Part shown: in pieces, positions 18,016 to 27,696 of the stretch
How the letters are laid out: each line of letters starts with the position of its first letter
How positions within the stretch are numbered: the first letter of the stretch is position 1
NCBI RefSeq assembly: GCF_032595075.1
Contig: NZ_CP118735.1
Coordinates: forward strand, 21,001-85,000
Reading direction: 5' to 3'
Origin: Streptococcus sp. 29887
GTDB taxonomy: Bacteria > Bacillota > Bacilli > Lactobacillales > Streptococcaceae
DNA: 64,000 bases
The notes under the pieces: model-generated
What the model saw: only the letters and a program-made list of their open reading frames with translations
Databases searched by the model: none
Told to the model about the DNA's origin: nothing
Made by a program: the position numbers and the translations under genes

Positions 18016-19278
18016 ATGAAACTTTTGGTTGTTGGGTCTGGTGGTCGTGAACACGCTATCGCAAAGAAATTGTTAGAGTCTGAGCAGGTGGAACAGGTCT
18101 TTGTCGCTCCTGGAAATGATGGAATGACTTTAGATGGTATCAAGTTAGTCAATATCGGGATTTCCGAACATTCTGCTCTAATCAACTTTGCTAAAGAAAA
18201 TGACATTGCCTGGACATTTGTTGGTCCAGACGATGCTCTGGCAGCAGGTATCGTTGATGATTTTGAACAGGCAGGGCTAAAAGCTTTTGGCCCTAGTCGT
18301 CTAGCCGCGGAGCTGGAGTGGTCAAAAGACTTTGCCAAGCAAATCATGGTCAAATACGGCATTCCAACAGCAGCCTTTGGCACATTTTCCAACTTCGAAG
18401 AAGCCAAAGCCTACATCGAAGAGCAGGGCGCACCAATCGTGGTCAAGGCGGACGGCTTGGCACTAGGCAAGGGTGTAGTCGTGGCGGAAACCGTCGAGCA
18501 GGCGGTCGAAGCGGCACGGGAGATGCTCTTGGACAACAAGTTCGGGGACTCAGGTGCCCGCGTAGTCATCGAGGAGTTCTTGGCGGGCGAGGAGTTTTCC
18601 CTCTTTGCCTTGGTCAACGGCGACCAGTTCTATATCCTGCCGACAGCCCAGGACCACAAGCGTGCCTTTGACGGCGACCAAGGTCCTAATACAGGCGGCA
18701 TGGGGGCTTACGCTCCTGTTCCCCACCTGCCTCAAAACGTGGTGGACACAGCGGTTGACACCATTGTCAAGCCCATTCTGGACGGCATGATTGCGGAAGG
18801 GCGGTCTTATTTGGGCGTGCTCTATGCTGGTTTGATTCTGACCGACAAAGGTCCCAAGGTCATCGAGTTTAACGCCCGATTTGGCGACCCAGAAACCCAG
18901 ATTATCCTGCCTCGTCTGACCTCTGACTTTGCTCAGAACATCGACGACATCCTCCACAAACGTCCGACACAGCTGACCTGGCTGAATAGCGGCGTGACGC
19001 TGGGTGTTGTCGTGGCCTCAAACGGCTATCCTCTGGACTACGAAAAAGGCGTGACCTTGCCAGCGAAGACTGAGGGCGACATGACGACCTACTATGCAGG
19101 GGCTCGTTTTGCGGAAAATAGCAGAGCACTGCTATCAAACGGCGGTCGGGTCTATATGCTGGTCACCACAGCAGACACCGTCCAAGATGCCCAGGAAAAA
19201 ATTTACTCGGAGCTGAAAAATCAGGATACGACAGGCCTCTTTTATCGGACAGATATTGGAAGCAAGGCAGTAAAATAA
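18016..19278 (+). CDS. purD: Phosphoribosylamine-glycine ligase (GAR synthetase)
   Basis: Ligates glycine to phosphoribosylamine with ATP. 420 aa ATP-grasp enzyme: N-terminal [11 protein letters not shown], glycine-rich loop near [27 protein letters not shown], and the metal site [12 protein letters not shown]. The middle of the gene is clearly GC-rich (about 59% in 18541-18660 by hand count) compared with the flanking low-GC genes, which may reflect recombination. purE follows after 25 bases. Confidence 0.97.
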   Translation: MKLLVVGSGGREHAIAKKLLESEQVEQVFVAPGNDGMTLDGIKLVNIGISEHSALINFAKENDIAWTFVGPDDALAAGIVDDFEQAGLKAFGPSRLAAELEWSKDFAKQIMVKYGIPTAAFGTFSNFEEAKAYIEEQGAPIVVKADGLALGKGVVVAETVEQAVEAAREMLLDNKFGDSGARVVIEEFLAGEEFSLFALVNGDQFYILPTAQDHKRAFDGDQGPNTGGMGAYAPVPHLPQNVVDTAVDTIVKPILDGMIAEGRSYLGVLYAGLILTDKGPKVIEFNARFGDPETQIILPRLTSDFAQNIDDILHKRPTQLTWLNSGVTLGVVVASNGYPLDYEKGVTLPAKTEGDMTTYYAGARFAENSRALLSNGGRVYMLVTTADTVQDAQEKIYSELKNQDTTGLFYRTDIGSKAVK

Positions 19279-19303
19279 GGGATACAGAAAAGGAAAGACA
19301 AGT

Positions 19304-19792
19304 ATGAACATTCCAATTTCCATCATCATGGGGTCTAGTTCCGACTGGAAAACCATGAAAAAAGCAGCCGAAGTGCTGGACAAATTTGGTGTAGCCTATG
19401 AAAAGAAAGTGGTCTCTGCCCACCGCACACCAGACCTCATGTTCCGTCATGCCGAGGAAGCGCGTGGTCGTGGTATTAAGGTCATCATCGCAGGAGCGGG
19501 CGGTGCGGCTCATTTGCCAGGTATGGTGGCGGCTAAGACGACCTTGCCTGTTATCGGTGTTCCAGTCCAATCTCGTGCCCTCAGCGGTGTAGATTCCCTC
19601 TATTCTATCGTGCAGATGCCGGGTGGTGTGCCTGTTGCGACCATGGCGATTGGCGAAGCAGGTGCCACTAATGCAGCTCTGACAGCTCTCCGAATTCTCT
19701 CCATTGAAGACCAAACCATTGCAGCTCAGCTGGCAGATTTTGCCAAGGAACAGGAAAAAATTGCGGAGGCGATGACAGATGACCTCATCTAA
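19304..19792 (+). CDS. purE: N5-carboxyaminoimidazole ribonucleotide mutase
   Basis: Rearranges N5-CAIR, the product of PurK, to CAIR. 162 aa, normal for the class I enzyme. MGSSSDW, SAHRTPD and [11 protein letters not shown] are diagnostic. The 14-base overlap with purK shows coupling of the two partner enzymes. Confidence 0.97.
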   Translation: MNIPISIIMGSSSDWKTMKKAAEVLDKFGVAYEKKVVSAHRTPDLMFRHAEEARGRGIKVIIAGAGGAAHLPGMVAAKTTLPVIGVPVQSRALSGVDSLYSIVQMPGGVPVATMAIGEAGATNAALTALRILSIEDQTIAAQLADFAKEQEKIAEAMTDDLI

Positions 19793-20846
19793 AACAATCG
19801 GAATTATCGGCGGCGGTCAGCTGGGTCAGATGATGGCTATTTCCGCCATTTACATGGGCCATAAGGTGATCACGCTGGATCCCGCGGCGGATTGCCCAGC
19901 CTCCAAGGTCAGCGAGGTCATCGTCGCTCCCTATCACGATGTGGCGGCCCTCAAACAGTTGGCGGAGCGGTGCGATGTCCTGACCTACGAGTTTGAAAAT
20001 GTCGATGCCGACGGACTGGACGCGGTCATCAAGGACGGTCAGCTCCCTCAGGGGACAGATCTCCTCCGCATTTCCCAGAACCGCATTTTTGAGAAGGATT
20101 TTTTGGCGAAAAAAGTCGGTGTACAGGTCGCACCTTATAAGGTCGTTACCTCCAGCCTAGATTTAGAAGGACTTAATCTTTCGAAACGATATGTGCTTAA
20201 GACAGCTACTGGAGGTTATGATGGTCATGGGCAAGTAGTGATAAAGTCGGCTGCGTCAGTCCTAATGGCGAACAAGTTAGCCAACTCTGCCGAGTGTGTC
20301 TTGGAAGAGTTTGTGAATTTTGACCTGGAAATCTCCGTCCTTGTGTCTGGGAATGGCTCCGACTACACCGTCTTTCCTGTACAGGAAAATATCCACCGCA
20401 ATAATATTCTTTACAAAACTATCGTGCCTGCCCGTATTTCTGATGAACTTGCTGAAAAAGCCAAAACCATGGCCCTACAAATCGCAGACAAGCTCCATTT
20501 GGCAGGCACCCTCTGTGTTGAAATGTTTGTGGCAGGGCAGGATATTCTGGTCAACGAAATCGCCCCTCGCCCACATAATTCGGGGCATTATTCTATTGAG
20601 GCCTGCGATTTTTCACAGTTTGATACCCATATCCGAGGCATTCTCGGGGAGTCTCTACCCCCTATCCGCCTGCTCTCTCCAGCTGTCATGATTAACGTTT
20701 TGGGACAAGATATGGAAGTAGCTCAAACCTTTCTTCAAGAAAACCCTACCGCCCATCCCCACTTTTATGGTAAACTAGAAGCAAAGCACAATCGCAAAAT
20801 GGGACACGTGACGGTGTTGACGGATGATGTTGAGGTGGAGTTGTAG
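19779..20846 (+). CDS. purK: N5-carboxyaminoimidazole ribonucleotide synthase
   Basis: ATP- and bicarbonate-dependent carboxylation of AIR. 355-aa ATP-grasp protein: N-terminal [25 protein letters not shown] loop and [12 protein letters not shown]. By hand count GC falls from about 58% at the 5' end (19801-19920) to about 43% at 20161-20280, so the gene looks mosaic. Confidence 0.96.
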   Translation: MTSSKTIGIIGGGQLGQMMAISAIYMGHKVITLDPAADCPASKVSEVIVAPYHDVAALKQLAERCDVLTYEFENVDADGLDAVIKDGQLPQGTDLLRISQNRIFEKDFLAKKVGVQVAPYKVVTSSLDLEGLNLSKRYVLKTATGGYDGHGQVVIKSAASVLMANKLANSAECVLEEFVNFDLEISVLVSGNGSDYTVFPVQENIHRNNILYKTIVPARISDELAEKAKTMALQIADKLHLAGTLCVEMFVAGQDILVNEIAPRPHNSGHYSIEACDFSQFDTHIRGILGESLPPIRLLSPAVMINVLGQDMEVAQTFLQENPTAHPHFYGKLEAKHNRKMGHVTVLTDDVEVEL

Positions 20847-20856
20847 GATAAAACCA

Positions 20857-20976
20857 TGGCTACAGTTTCAATGTTATTTAGTTGTTAGCTTTGCCTTGAT
20901 AGTTTATTTCTTTAAGAAATTAAATCAAGTCGTCAATTTGTCAAAGGAAATCCGAGATAGCTTGGAAAAGCAATAA
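20857..20976 (+). pseudogene. Possible remnant of a small membrane protein
   Basis: Between purK and purB one frame is open without a start codon and reads LVVSFALIVYFFKKL followed by NQVVNLSKEIRDSLEKQ and a stop at 20974-20976: one hydrophobic segment and a charged helix. There is no ATG/GTG/TTG with a ribosome binding site at its front, so it looks like the 3' part of a truncated gene. It could also be chance. Confidence 0.35.
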
Positions 20977-21005
20977 GTAAATTTTTTAAAATTTAAGGAG
21001 CAAAA

Positions 21006-22298
21006 ATGATCAATCGTTATTCCCGCCCAGAGATGGCGGCTATTTGGAGTGAAGAGAACAAGTACAAGGCTTGGTTGGAAGTGGAAATCCTCGCTGATGA
21101 GGCCTGGGCTGAGTTGGGTGAGATTCCCAAGGAAGATGTGGCCTTGATTCGTGAGAAGGCGACTTTTGACATCGACCGCATTTTAGAGATTGAAGAGGAA
21201 ACCCGTCACGATGTGGTGGCTTTCACGCGTGCGGTTTCGGAAAGTCTTGGTGAGGAACGCAAGTGGGTCCACTACGGTCTGACATCGACCGACGTGGTGG
21301 ATACGGCTTACGGCTACCTCTACAAGCAGGCCAACGACATCATCCGTCGTGACCTTGAAAACTTTACCAATATCATCGCTGACAAGGCGCGTGAGCACAA
21401 GTACACCATTATGATGGGGCGGACCCACGGTGTTCATGCGGAGCCAACGACTTTTGGTTTGAAACTGGCGACTTGGTATAGCGAAATGAAACGCAACATG
21501 GAGCGTTTTGATGTGGCGGCCAAGGGCGTTGAAGCTGGTAAAATTTCAGGTGCGGTTGGTAACTTTGCCAATATTCCTCCCTTTGTGGAAGAGTATGTTT
21601 GTGGCAAATTAGGCATTCGTCCGCAGGAAATTTCGACCCAGGTCCTACCTCGCGACCTCCACGCAGAATATTTCTCAGCCCTAGCCTTGATTGCAACATC
21701 TATCGAGCGTATGGCGACAGAAATCCGTGGGCTACAAAAATCTGAACAACGTGAAGTCGAAGAGTATTTCGCCAAAGGCCAAAAGGGCAGCTCTGCTATG
21801 CCCCATAAACGCAACCCTATCGGCTCTGAAAATATGACCGGTCTGGCTCGCGTGGTGCGTGGTCACTTGGTGACGGCTTTTGAGAATGTGGCTCTCTGGC
21901 ACGAACGTGATATTTCCCACTCGTCAGCGGAGCGGATTATCACGCCTGATACGACTATCCTCATCAACTATATGCTCAACCGTTTTGGCAATATCGTCAA
22001 GAACTTGACGGTCTTCCCTGAAAATATGAAACGCAATATGGAGTCAACTTTTGGCTTGATTTACAGTCAGCGTGTCATGCTCAGATTGATTGAAAAAGGC
22101 ATGACCCGTGAGGAAGCCTATGATTTGGTGCAACCAAAAACTGCGCAGTCATGGGATAATCAAGTGGACTTCAAGCCCCTTCTCGAAGCAGATGAGCGCG
22201 TGACAGCTAAACTCAGCCAGGAAGAAATCGATGAACTCTTCAACCCAGACTACTATGCCAAACGGGTGGATGACATCTTTGAACGACTTGGATTATAA
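21006..22298 (+). CDS. purB: Adenylosuccinate lyase
   Basis: Splits SAICAR to AICAR and adenylosuccinate to AMP, so acts twice in purine synthesis. 430 aa, normal length. The fumarase/aspartase signature [11 protein letters not shown] is at about residues 262-272; [12 protein letters not shown] and TSTDVVDTA are other conserved segments. The start has AAGGAG upstream. The gap from purK is 159 bases. Confidence 0.97.
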   Translation: MINRYSRPEMAAIWSEENKYKAWLEVEILADEAWAELGEIPKEDVALIREKATFDIDRILEIEEETRHDVVAFTRAVSESLGEERKWVHYGLTSTDVVDTAYGYLYKQANDIIRRDLENFTNIIADKAREHKYTIMMGRTHGVHAEPTTFGLKLATWYSEMKRNMERFDVAAKGVEAGKISGAVGNFANIPPFVEEYVCGKLGIRPQEISTQVLPRDLHAEYFSALALIATSIERMATEIRGLQKSEQREVEEYFAKGQKGSSAMPHKRNPIGSENMTGLARVVRGHLVTAFENVALWHERDISHSSAERIITPDTTILINYMLNRFGNIVKNLTVFPENMKRNMESTFGLIYSQRVMLRLIEKGMTREEAYDLVQPKTAQSWDNQVDFKPLLEADERVTAKLSQEEIDELFNPDYYAKRVDDIFERLGL

Positions 22299-22303
22299 AA
22301 AAT

Positions 22304-22341
22304 CAAAATTCTTTGGATTTTCCAGAGAATTTTTTAGTTTA
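22304..22341. repeat. Direct repeat, left copy (partner 24365-24402)
   Basis: About 37 bp beginning CAAAATTCTTTGGATTTTCC recur at 24365-24402 with one or two differences. The two copies flank the truncated lan-like gene and the MFS gene, about 2.06 kb apart. Confidence 0.8.
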
Positions 22342-22429
22342 TTTGCGAATAAATAGGTGAAGGGGAAAACAAGCTCCCTCCGCTAGACGATCATTCGTAA
22401 GTAAAAATAAATTATTTTTTACAAAAGTT

Positions 22430-22437
22430 TACGAATA
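22430..22437 (+). promoter_or_regulatory. Exact match to the competence cin-box (TACGAATA)
   Basis: TACGAATA is the -10-like site of SigX (ComX) promoters in streptococci. Here it precedes the lan-like fragment by about 80 bases. One exact 8-mer is expected by chance in a window of this size, so function is unproven. Confidence 0.3.
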
Positions 22438-22520
22438 GATAAGTGTAGGGGGAGCAAGCTCATAACTTATTCAAAAAAATAGGACAAGTCCGTTGTGAGT
22501 TAATACCTTATGAAGATTCA

Positions 22521-23129
22521 ATGTCTGAAGTTTCCATTCCCATTAGTCAATTATTGGATTTAGATGATTTATCCCAATATATTCGTTGGAAGGAAGATGA
22601 TGAACGTCTAAAAATTCTTATTGATAGAGAGAGCAATATGGGATTAGACGGCTTGGCTGGAGTCTTAGTTTTAATGGAAGACGGTGCTTTATCAGCTACC
22701 CATCAGCAATATGTTGTAACAAAGATTTCGGACAAAATTGTAGAAACAGAGTATGGACCGTCAATTGCATATGGACTAGGGTATGCTTCGCCTTATCTAA
22801 CTACAGGTGTTGCGGGGGTGCTGAAAGCCTTGCAGTACATTGGTTATCCGAAGTTCCTCGACCTATCTCAAGAATTAGTGAAGGGGTTGTTAGTTGAGTA
22901 CGGTCAATATCCAGATTTTAGGCAAGGGATGTTGGGAGTTGCAGATACCTTGCTAGATATATTTAGTGCTACAACGGATCAGAAACTACTGGCAGCCGTA
23001 GAGAAACAGTTAGTGATGGTTGCAATTAAGGCAAAGTATGATAAGAAATTACAAAAAGAATTACTTTATGTATTTTCACGTTACGGGAGAATAAAAAATG
23101 AATTTACTATTAAAAAACAAACTGTATAA
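22521..23129 (+). pseudogene. 5'-truncated lanthionine synthetase-like protein (C-terminal cyclase-like fragment)
   Basis: From ATG 22521 the product is 202 aa. It contains GLDGLAGVLVLME, SPYLTTGVAGVLKAL and FRQGMLGVADTLLDIF, which resemble the repeated G-x-x-G-x-A-G segments of the LanC-like domain at the C-terminus of class III/IV lanthipeptide synthetases (LanKC). The kinase and lyase domains of such an enzyme are absent. The reading frame stays open upstream to a stop at 22446-22448, without a start codon, so this looks like the tail of a longer gene. No ribosome binding site precedes ATG 22521. It overlaps the MFS gene by 32 bases. Family assignment is by pattern only; it may instead be an unrelated helical protein. 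Confidence 0.4.
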
Positions 23130-24351
23130 TGTATTAGCTGTTTCACGTTTACTCAATTCATTGGGTGCACACATTTATAACCTTGTTTTCGTGATCTATG
23201 CAGCTACTCAATTTCGCTCAACATGGGCGATATCTGTCGCTAATATAATTATGGTTCTCCCTACAATTTTTTCATTTTATATGGGGATTCAAGCAGATAA
23301 GACTAAGAAAAAGGCAAACGCATTGTTTTCAGCAGCCCTTGTTCAGACTGTGTTATTCTTTGTTATGTCATTCTTACTTCAAAGTACAACGATTGGAGTA
23401 TTTGCTCTTGTTTGTGTGATGAATGTAATAACTGATTTATTGTCTGATTATTCTTCAGGTTTGCGGTTACCGATTATGCAGAAGAACTTGAAAGAGGATG
23501 AACTTATGGAAGCTTATTCCTTCTTTCAATTCATTTCTTGTGTGAGTGGTATTGGTGGGCAGGCTTTAGGGTTATGGCTTCTATCATTGTCAGGTAATAA
23601 TTTTAGTATTGTTGCGATGTTGAACGCTTGTTTCTTCTTTATTTCTGGAATTTTACTCTATACACATAAAAAACATTTGACGCATGATGAAATTGAAATA
23701 GCATCGTCACAATCCATCAAACAACAGTTAAGTGATGTGATTGATGGTATTAAGGTTGTTTTTGAAACCAATGCCTCTGGTAATCTTTTGACAACTTTAA
23801 GTTGTATTTTACTGATGAATGCCCTAGGTGGTGCACTTGGTTCTATCTATACTATCTATTTTCTAGATAAGAGCTTGTTTGGGATGACTTATGGTCAAAG
23901 CCTTCTGACTATTAATGCTATCTTAATTGTTAGTATGATTGTTGGGAGTTTGACACCAAATGATTACTTCGCAAAGTTATCTCTTACAAAAATGATGATT
24001 TGTAATGCGATGGCATTGACTGGAGTTGGTGTAAGTCATTTATTGGGACTAAGTGAGTTTGTAGGAGTAGTTTTTCTAGCATTTTCAGCCTATATCGGTG
24101 GAAAGGTCAATCCCAAAATTGATTCTCTATTACTAGCGAATACTTCGCCGGAACTACTAGCTCGAACAGATACTTTATTGACCATGTTATTTACGCTTTT
24201 TCTTCCTGTGGGAACCATTCTCTTTTCTACATTAGCTACTATACATATTCATTTGACTTGGGGGATGTTTGCTTTTATTGGATTGCTTGCAACTATCTTG
24301 GCAGTCCAATCTCAGCTAGCAACTGAAAAATCTAAACTTGTATCTGTATAG
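23098..24351 (+). CDS. Major facilitator superfamily transporter
   Basis: 417 aa with about 12 predicted membrane segments in two halves of six and a central cytoplasmic stretch (about residues 185-220). The loop after helix 2 has GIQADKTKKKAN, the MFS motif A position (G-x-x-x-D). It resembles the MFS efflux proteins that accompany macrolide or peptide genes; the substrate cannot be read from the sequence. It starts within the upstream lan-like fragment, so the two are coupled, suggesting an exporter for the product of a decayed RiPP cluster. AT-rich compared with the pur genes; flanked by direct repeats. Confidence 0.8.
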   Translation: MNLLLKNKLYNVLAVSRLLNSLGAHIYNLVFVIYAATQFRSTWAISVANIIMVLPTIFSFYMGIQADKTKKKANALFSAALVQTVLFFVMSFLLQSTTIGVFALVCVMNVITDLLSDYSSGLRLPIMQKNLKEDELMEAYSFFQFISCVSGIGGQALGLWLLSLSGNNFSIVAMLNACFFFISGILLYTHKKHLTHDEIEIASSQSIKQQLSDVIDGIKVVFETNASGNLLTTLSCILLMNALGGALGSIYTIYFLDKSLFGMTYGQSLLTINAILIVSMIVGSLTPNDYFAKLSLTKMMICNAMALTGVGVSHLLGLSEFVGVVFLAFSAYIGGKVNPKIDSLLLANTSPELLARTDTLLTMLFTLFLPVGTILFSTLATIHIHLTWGMFAFIGLLATILAVQSQLATEKSKLVSV

Positions 24352-24364
24352 AATGGTTTGTTAC

Positions 24365-24402
24365 TCAAAATTCTTTGGATTTTCCAGAGATTTTTTTAGT
24401 TT
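24365..24402. repeat. Direct repeat, right copy (partner 22304-22341)
   Basis: Starts CAAAATTCTTTGGATTTTCC; continues into the separate intergenic repeat at 24397. Confidence 0.8.
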
Positions 24403-24471
24403 CCCTTAAGCTTGGCGAGTTATACTATATCCAAGCTAGAAATAGCGAAATTTCTTTTTCATATAATCTCC
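24397..24471. repeat. Intergenic repeat copy A (partner 27697-27820)
   Basis: Begins TAGTTTCCCTTAAG, contains CGAGTTATACT and TATCCAAGCTAGAAATAGCG, ends TATAATCTCC. The same unit occurs after the MerR gene at 27697-27820, there with an extra segment of about 50 bp. Confidence 0.8.
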
Positions 24472-24595
24472 ATAAAACGAGGCTGGGCAAAAACTAGCTT
24501 CTCACATATAAAAAAACGAGCATTTCCAATTAGGAGTTGCTCGTTTTCCATTTCATGCTTTATAATTATAATAACGACAAAACAACTAGAAAGGC

Positions 24596-25498
24596 ATGAA
24601 AATGTATAAACAGTATAACACAAATCAGTTAAGTTTGGAATTAAATATTGCTTGGGACTTACCTGCAACGCATGAGGCTCGTCTGATTAGTCAGTTTGTG
24701 GATACTATTCCTCAATCCGTTCTATTGGAAGAAACTTCTCATACTGGTCGTCCAGCCTTTCATCCAGCCATGTTGCTTAAAATGACCCTGTTTGCCTATG
24801 CTCGTCAGGTATTCTCTGGTCGGAAAATCGTTCAAATGAATGAAGAAGTTATTCCTATGAAATGGCTGAGTCAGGATACCTATGTCTGTTATCGGACCAT
24901 AAACAGTTTTCGGGCTAGCACACACGCCAATCAGCTCATCAAAACGGCCTTCATCTACTTCACTCTCCTCCTCAGAGAGAATGGATTGATTGAAGATGAG
25001 GCTCTCTTCATTGACGGGACCAAGGTAGAAGCTGATGCCAACAAGTATTCTTTCACGTGGAAAAAGGCCGTTGAACGCTATGAAGATGCCTTGAACGGAA
25101 ACATTTCTGCCCTTTATGACAAGCTAGTTCAAGAAGGGGTAAATACTGCCTTGTCCAAGGAAGAATGCCTCACTAGCGAGGGACTAAACCAACTCCTACA
25201 AGAAACCGAACAAGTATTGGACGAGGTGGAAGAAGCTATCTCACAAGAGCCGAAAGTCATTAAAGGTGGATCAGCCAACAGACAGAAACGAAGAAGAATT
25301 AAGAAACTCAAGAGAAAGTTGAAAGAAGATTGTCTTGTTCGGAAACAGAAGTACGAACGAGATAAGCAGATTCTACAAGAGCGAAACTCCTACTCTAAAA
25401 CGGATCACGATGCAACATTCATGAGAATGAAAGAGGAAAGAAACAGTCTGGGGAGAGACTGTTTCTTCACGAGCCTTGAAATAAAAGAGCGAGTATGA
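24596..25498 (+). pseudogene. IS1182-family transposase, N-terminal part
   Basis: 300 aa. The N-terminal domain (YNTNQLSLELN..., TGRPAFHPAMLLKMTLFAYA) and the first catalytic aspartate in EALFIDGTKVEADANKYSF are those of IS1182 transposases. After DHDATFMRMKE the family normally continues straight into KNGQLKPGYN; here about 59 bases intervene, including a 10-bp hairpin, and a stop ends the frame at 25498. The element is therefore probably unable to move by itself unless frameshifting restores the protein. Confidence 0.85.
25440..25465. repeat. Hairpin inside the transposase gene, part of an insertion
   Basis: Perfect 10-bp inverted repeat GAAACAGTCT / AGACTGTTTC with loop GGGGAG. The extra segment 25436-25494 that contains it is bordered by AAAGAG on both sides. 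It breaks the transposase frame. Confidence 0.6.
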
Positions 25499-26475
25499 AG
25501 AATGGTCAGCTCAAACCCGGTTACAACCTTCAACTTGGTACAAACAACCAGTTTGCCTTGGCTTACGGACTGTTTCCGAATCCAACTGACACTCGTACAC
25601 TCAAGCCTTTTCTTCAATCCATCCAAACCTTAGAACTCTTTAAACACATTGTCGCGGATGCAGGTTATGGTAGTGAAGAAAATTATAGCTTTATCGTTGA
25701 TGACCTGGAGAAAACACCTCTGATCCCCTACGGAACATATCAGAAAGAGCAGAAGAAAAGCTATAAGAAGAGTGATGCCAATCCTGAAAACTGGACTTAC
25801 TTAGAAGATTCTGACCAGTGGATAAAACCAGATGGGGTTGTCTACTCGTTTAAGAATTATTCACGAAGAACGGAGCAGAATGGGTTTGAGAAAGATATTA
25901 AGATTTACGAAGCTGATCCTGTACAAGCTAGTGAAGAGTTAGACCAGTTAGCACGGACAGAGAAAGGAAACCTCAAACAAATTCAGTATAATCCTACGTG
26001 GAACTATTTCAAGAACTTAGTCAAAGAGGAATTGACAAGTAAAGAGGGAGCCCGCATTTATGCCAAACGCAAGGTGGATGTCGAACCTGTATTTGGTAGG
26101 ATGAAGGGTGTTTTTGGCGTGCGCAGAGTCCATGTCAGAGGTCAAAAAGTGGTTGAAACTGAGATAGGATTCCTCCTAATGAGTATGAATCTCACGAAAT
26201 TGGCTAAGAAATTAGTCCAAGATAATAGAGATAAAAAGAAAAACACAGATAGTTCGGCTGAATTTCATCAGAAGCAGCTCGAATCTATCTGCGTTTTTAT
26301 TTATTGGCTAGTTTTTGCCCAGCCTCGTTTTTGTATAAAAAATCAAAAAATCCTTGACTCATCCCTAGGGGAATGGTGTATGCTAGGACTATCAAAACAG
26401 ATGGAGGTTGCTTATGCAGGTCAAAGATGTGGAGAAGTTGACAGGCTTGTCAACCAAGGCTATACGGCTGTATGA
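25495..26475 (+). pseudogene. IS1182-family transposase, C-terminal part
   Basis: Continues the transposase from KNGQLKPGYNLQLGTNNQF through DAGYGSEENYSF (second catalytic aspartate) and KRKVDVEPVFGRMKG (catalytic glutamate region). The ATG at 25495 overlaps the stop of the first part. The frame has no stop at the right inverted repeat; it reads through it (VFAQPRF) and on to 26475, adding about 45 non-native residues and overlapping the first codons of the MerR-type gene. Confidence 0.8.
26354..26384 (+). promoter_or_regulatory. MerR-type promoter with 19-bp spacer
   Basis: -35 TTGACT, 19-bp spacer, -10 TATGCT. A long spacer with a dyad at its centre (CCCTAGGGG) is the hallmark of promoters opened by MerR-family activators, so the downstream regulator probably controls itself. 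Confidence 0.6.
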
Positions 26476-27682
26476 GGAAAAGGGATTGATTGAAGTGGCG
26501 AGAAATCCGCTCAACGATTACCGTGATTATTCAGAGGAAAATGTGCGGCAGCTTCGCTTGATTAAGTTGCTCCGCTATTTTGAGTTTTCCCTAGCAGAGA
26601 TTAAGGACCTCCTAGCCTTGCCAGAGGAGGATTTGCGATCAGCCTTGCATGAGAAAAAGCAGGGAATCAACCAGCAAGCAGAAGAATTGGCAGACAAGGT
26701 TGATTTGCTGGACCAGGTGGTCAGGGATTTGGGCAAGAAAGAGGATTGGTTGGAAGAAGCACAGGAATCCATTGCTTTTGTGGAAAGCGGGGAATTTCAA
26801 GATTTCAAACAAGATTTAGAAGATGCCTTGTTGCCAAGTATTTGGATGACTCTCTTACAGACCTTGATGCTATCAGGTCCCATCCTCTGGCTGTTTACCC
26901 GAATCCAACAAGGTCGGCAGGAAAACCTTTTCTTATTAGCAGTGGTGTCCCTATTGGCAACCGCTTGGATAACGCTTCTCTGGCGAGACTACCTCGTAAC
27001 CTGGTGGAAACATCGGGACAAGGTCCGCCAGAAAAACCGCAGTCAGGCCTGGTGGATTCCGATTGGTCTTATCTCCCTCGTAGGTGGGATTGCCTACTTT
27101 GTCCTTGTCGGCTGGTTGACTGAAAGAATTTTCCTACCAAGCGATTGGCTCTTCTATGAGTATTCGACTGGTCTGGGCAAGGTTGCTATATTTTTTATCA
27201 TGGCTTTTCTTGCTTTTCTTTTGGGCAAACTGGCGAGGCTGGTGAAATTATCTTGGAAATATGGCTTGGGTCTGGCAGGCGGTTGTATCCTATTGACCGC
27301 TCTGCTGATTTCTACCACAACAGCTGTGACCAAAGACCAGATTATTGACATCAATCTGTTGGCTCCGTCCATGGAATATCTTTACAGCGATGTCAAGTCT
27401 GTCTGGACAGGCTTTGGGACCAAGCTAGTGACAGTGAACAGGTCTGAAAGGCAAGGGGAATTCAGCTATCAAATTCAACTGGATGGAAAAAAGATTGTGT
27501 TTATGCAACCAGCTGCTAATCAGAACTTGATCCCTGACGATACCTATATCGAGTTAGAGGAGTTTGATCAGCGATTGATGAATTTGGGAATTTCCAAAGA
27601 AAGTTCAGCAGAAGGCAGTCAGTATAATGAGTTAGATGCGCACTTTCTAGAGCGATTTTTGCGAATAGTGGAAAATCAATAA
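26414..27682 (+). CDS. MerR-family regulator with a C-terminal membrane domain
   Basis: 422 aa from ATG 26414 (GGAGG 7 bases upstream; an in-frame TTG at 26408 is less likely). Residues 1-70 form the MerR helix-turn-helix and wing (MQVKDVEKLTGLSTKAIRLYEEKGLI, split here as VKDVEKLTG and AIRLYEEKGLI), followed by the dimerisation helix (about 75-115). The rest is not a normal ligand domain: five predicted membrane segments (about 140-160, 168-188, 210-232, 250-275, 280-300) and an extracytoplasmic C-terminal tail. A DNA-binding protein tethered in the membrane is suggested. The ligand and targets are unknown; the 19-bp spacer promoter points to autoregulation. Confidence 0.8.
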   Translation: MQVKDVEKLTGLSTKAIRLYEEKGLIEVARNPLNDYRDYSEENVRQLRLIKLLRYFEFSLAEIKDLLALPEEDLRSALHEKKQGINQQAEELADKVDLLDQVVRDLGKKEDWLEEAQESIAFVESGEFQDFKQDLEDALLPSIWMTLLQTLMLSGPILWLFTRIQQGRQENLFLLAVVSLLATAWITLLWRDYLVTWWKHRDKVRQKNRSQAWWIPIGLISLVGGIAYFVLVGWLTERIFLPSDWLFYEYSTGLGKVAIFFIMAFLAFLLGKLARLVKLSWKYGLGLAGGCILLTALLISTTTAVTKDQIIDINLLAPSMEYLYSDVKSVWTGFGTKLVTVNRSERQGEFSYQIQLDGKKIVFMQPAANQNLIPDDTYIELEEFDQRLMNLGISKESSAEGSQYNELDAHFLERFLRIVENQ

Positions 27683-27696
27683 AATGAATCCTGTTT

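Larger units (their letters stand above)
24474..26331 (+). mobile_element. IS1182-family insertion sequence with interrupted transposase
   Basis: A 1858-bp element bounded by perfect 25-bp terminal inverted repeats (24474-24498, starting AAAACGAGGCTGGGC, and 26307-26331). Inside lie two consecutive ORFs that together make one IS1182-type transposase. A hairpin terminator (AAAACGAGCA / TGCTCGTTTT, 24513-24547) sits in the left end and would block read-in. I found no clear target duplication. It is inserted directly after intergenic repeat A and 22 bases upstream of the MerR gene promoter. Confidence 0.9.

Noticed and set aside
24412..24668. Short ORFs at the left end of the IS on both strands
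   Set aside because: They cross the inverted repeat and terminator hairpin and have no start signals.
24460..26345. Target-site duplication for the IS1182 element
   Set aside because: The bases outside the two inverted repeats (CTCCAT and TGTATA) do not match.
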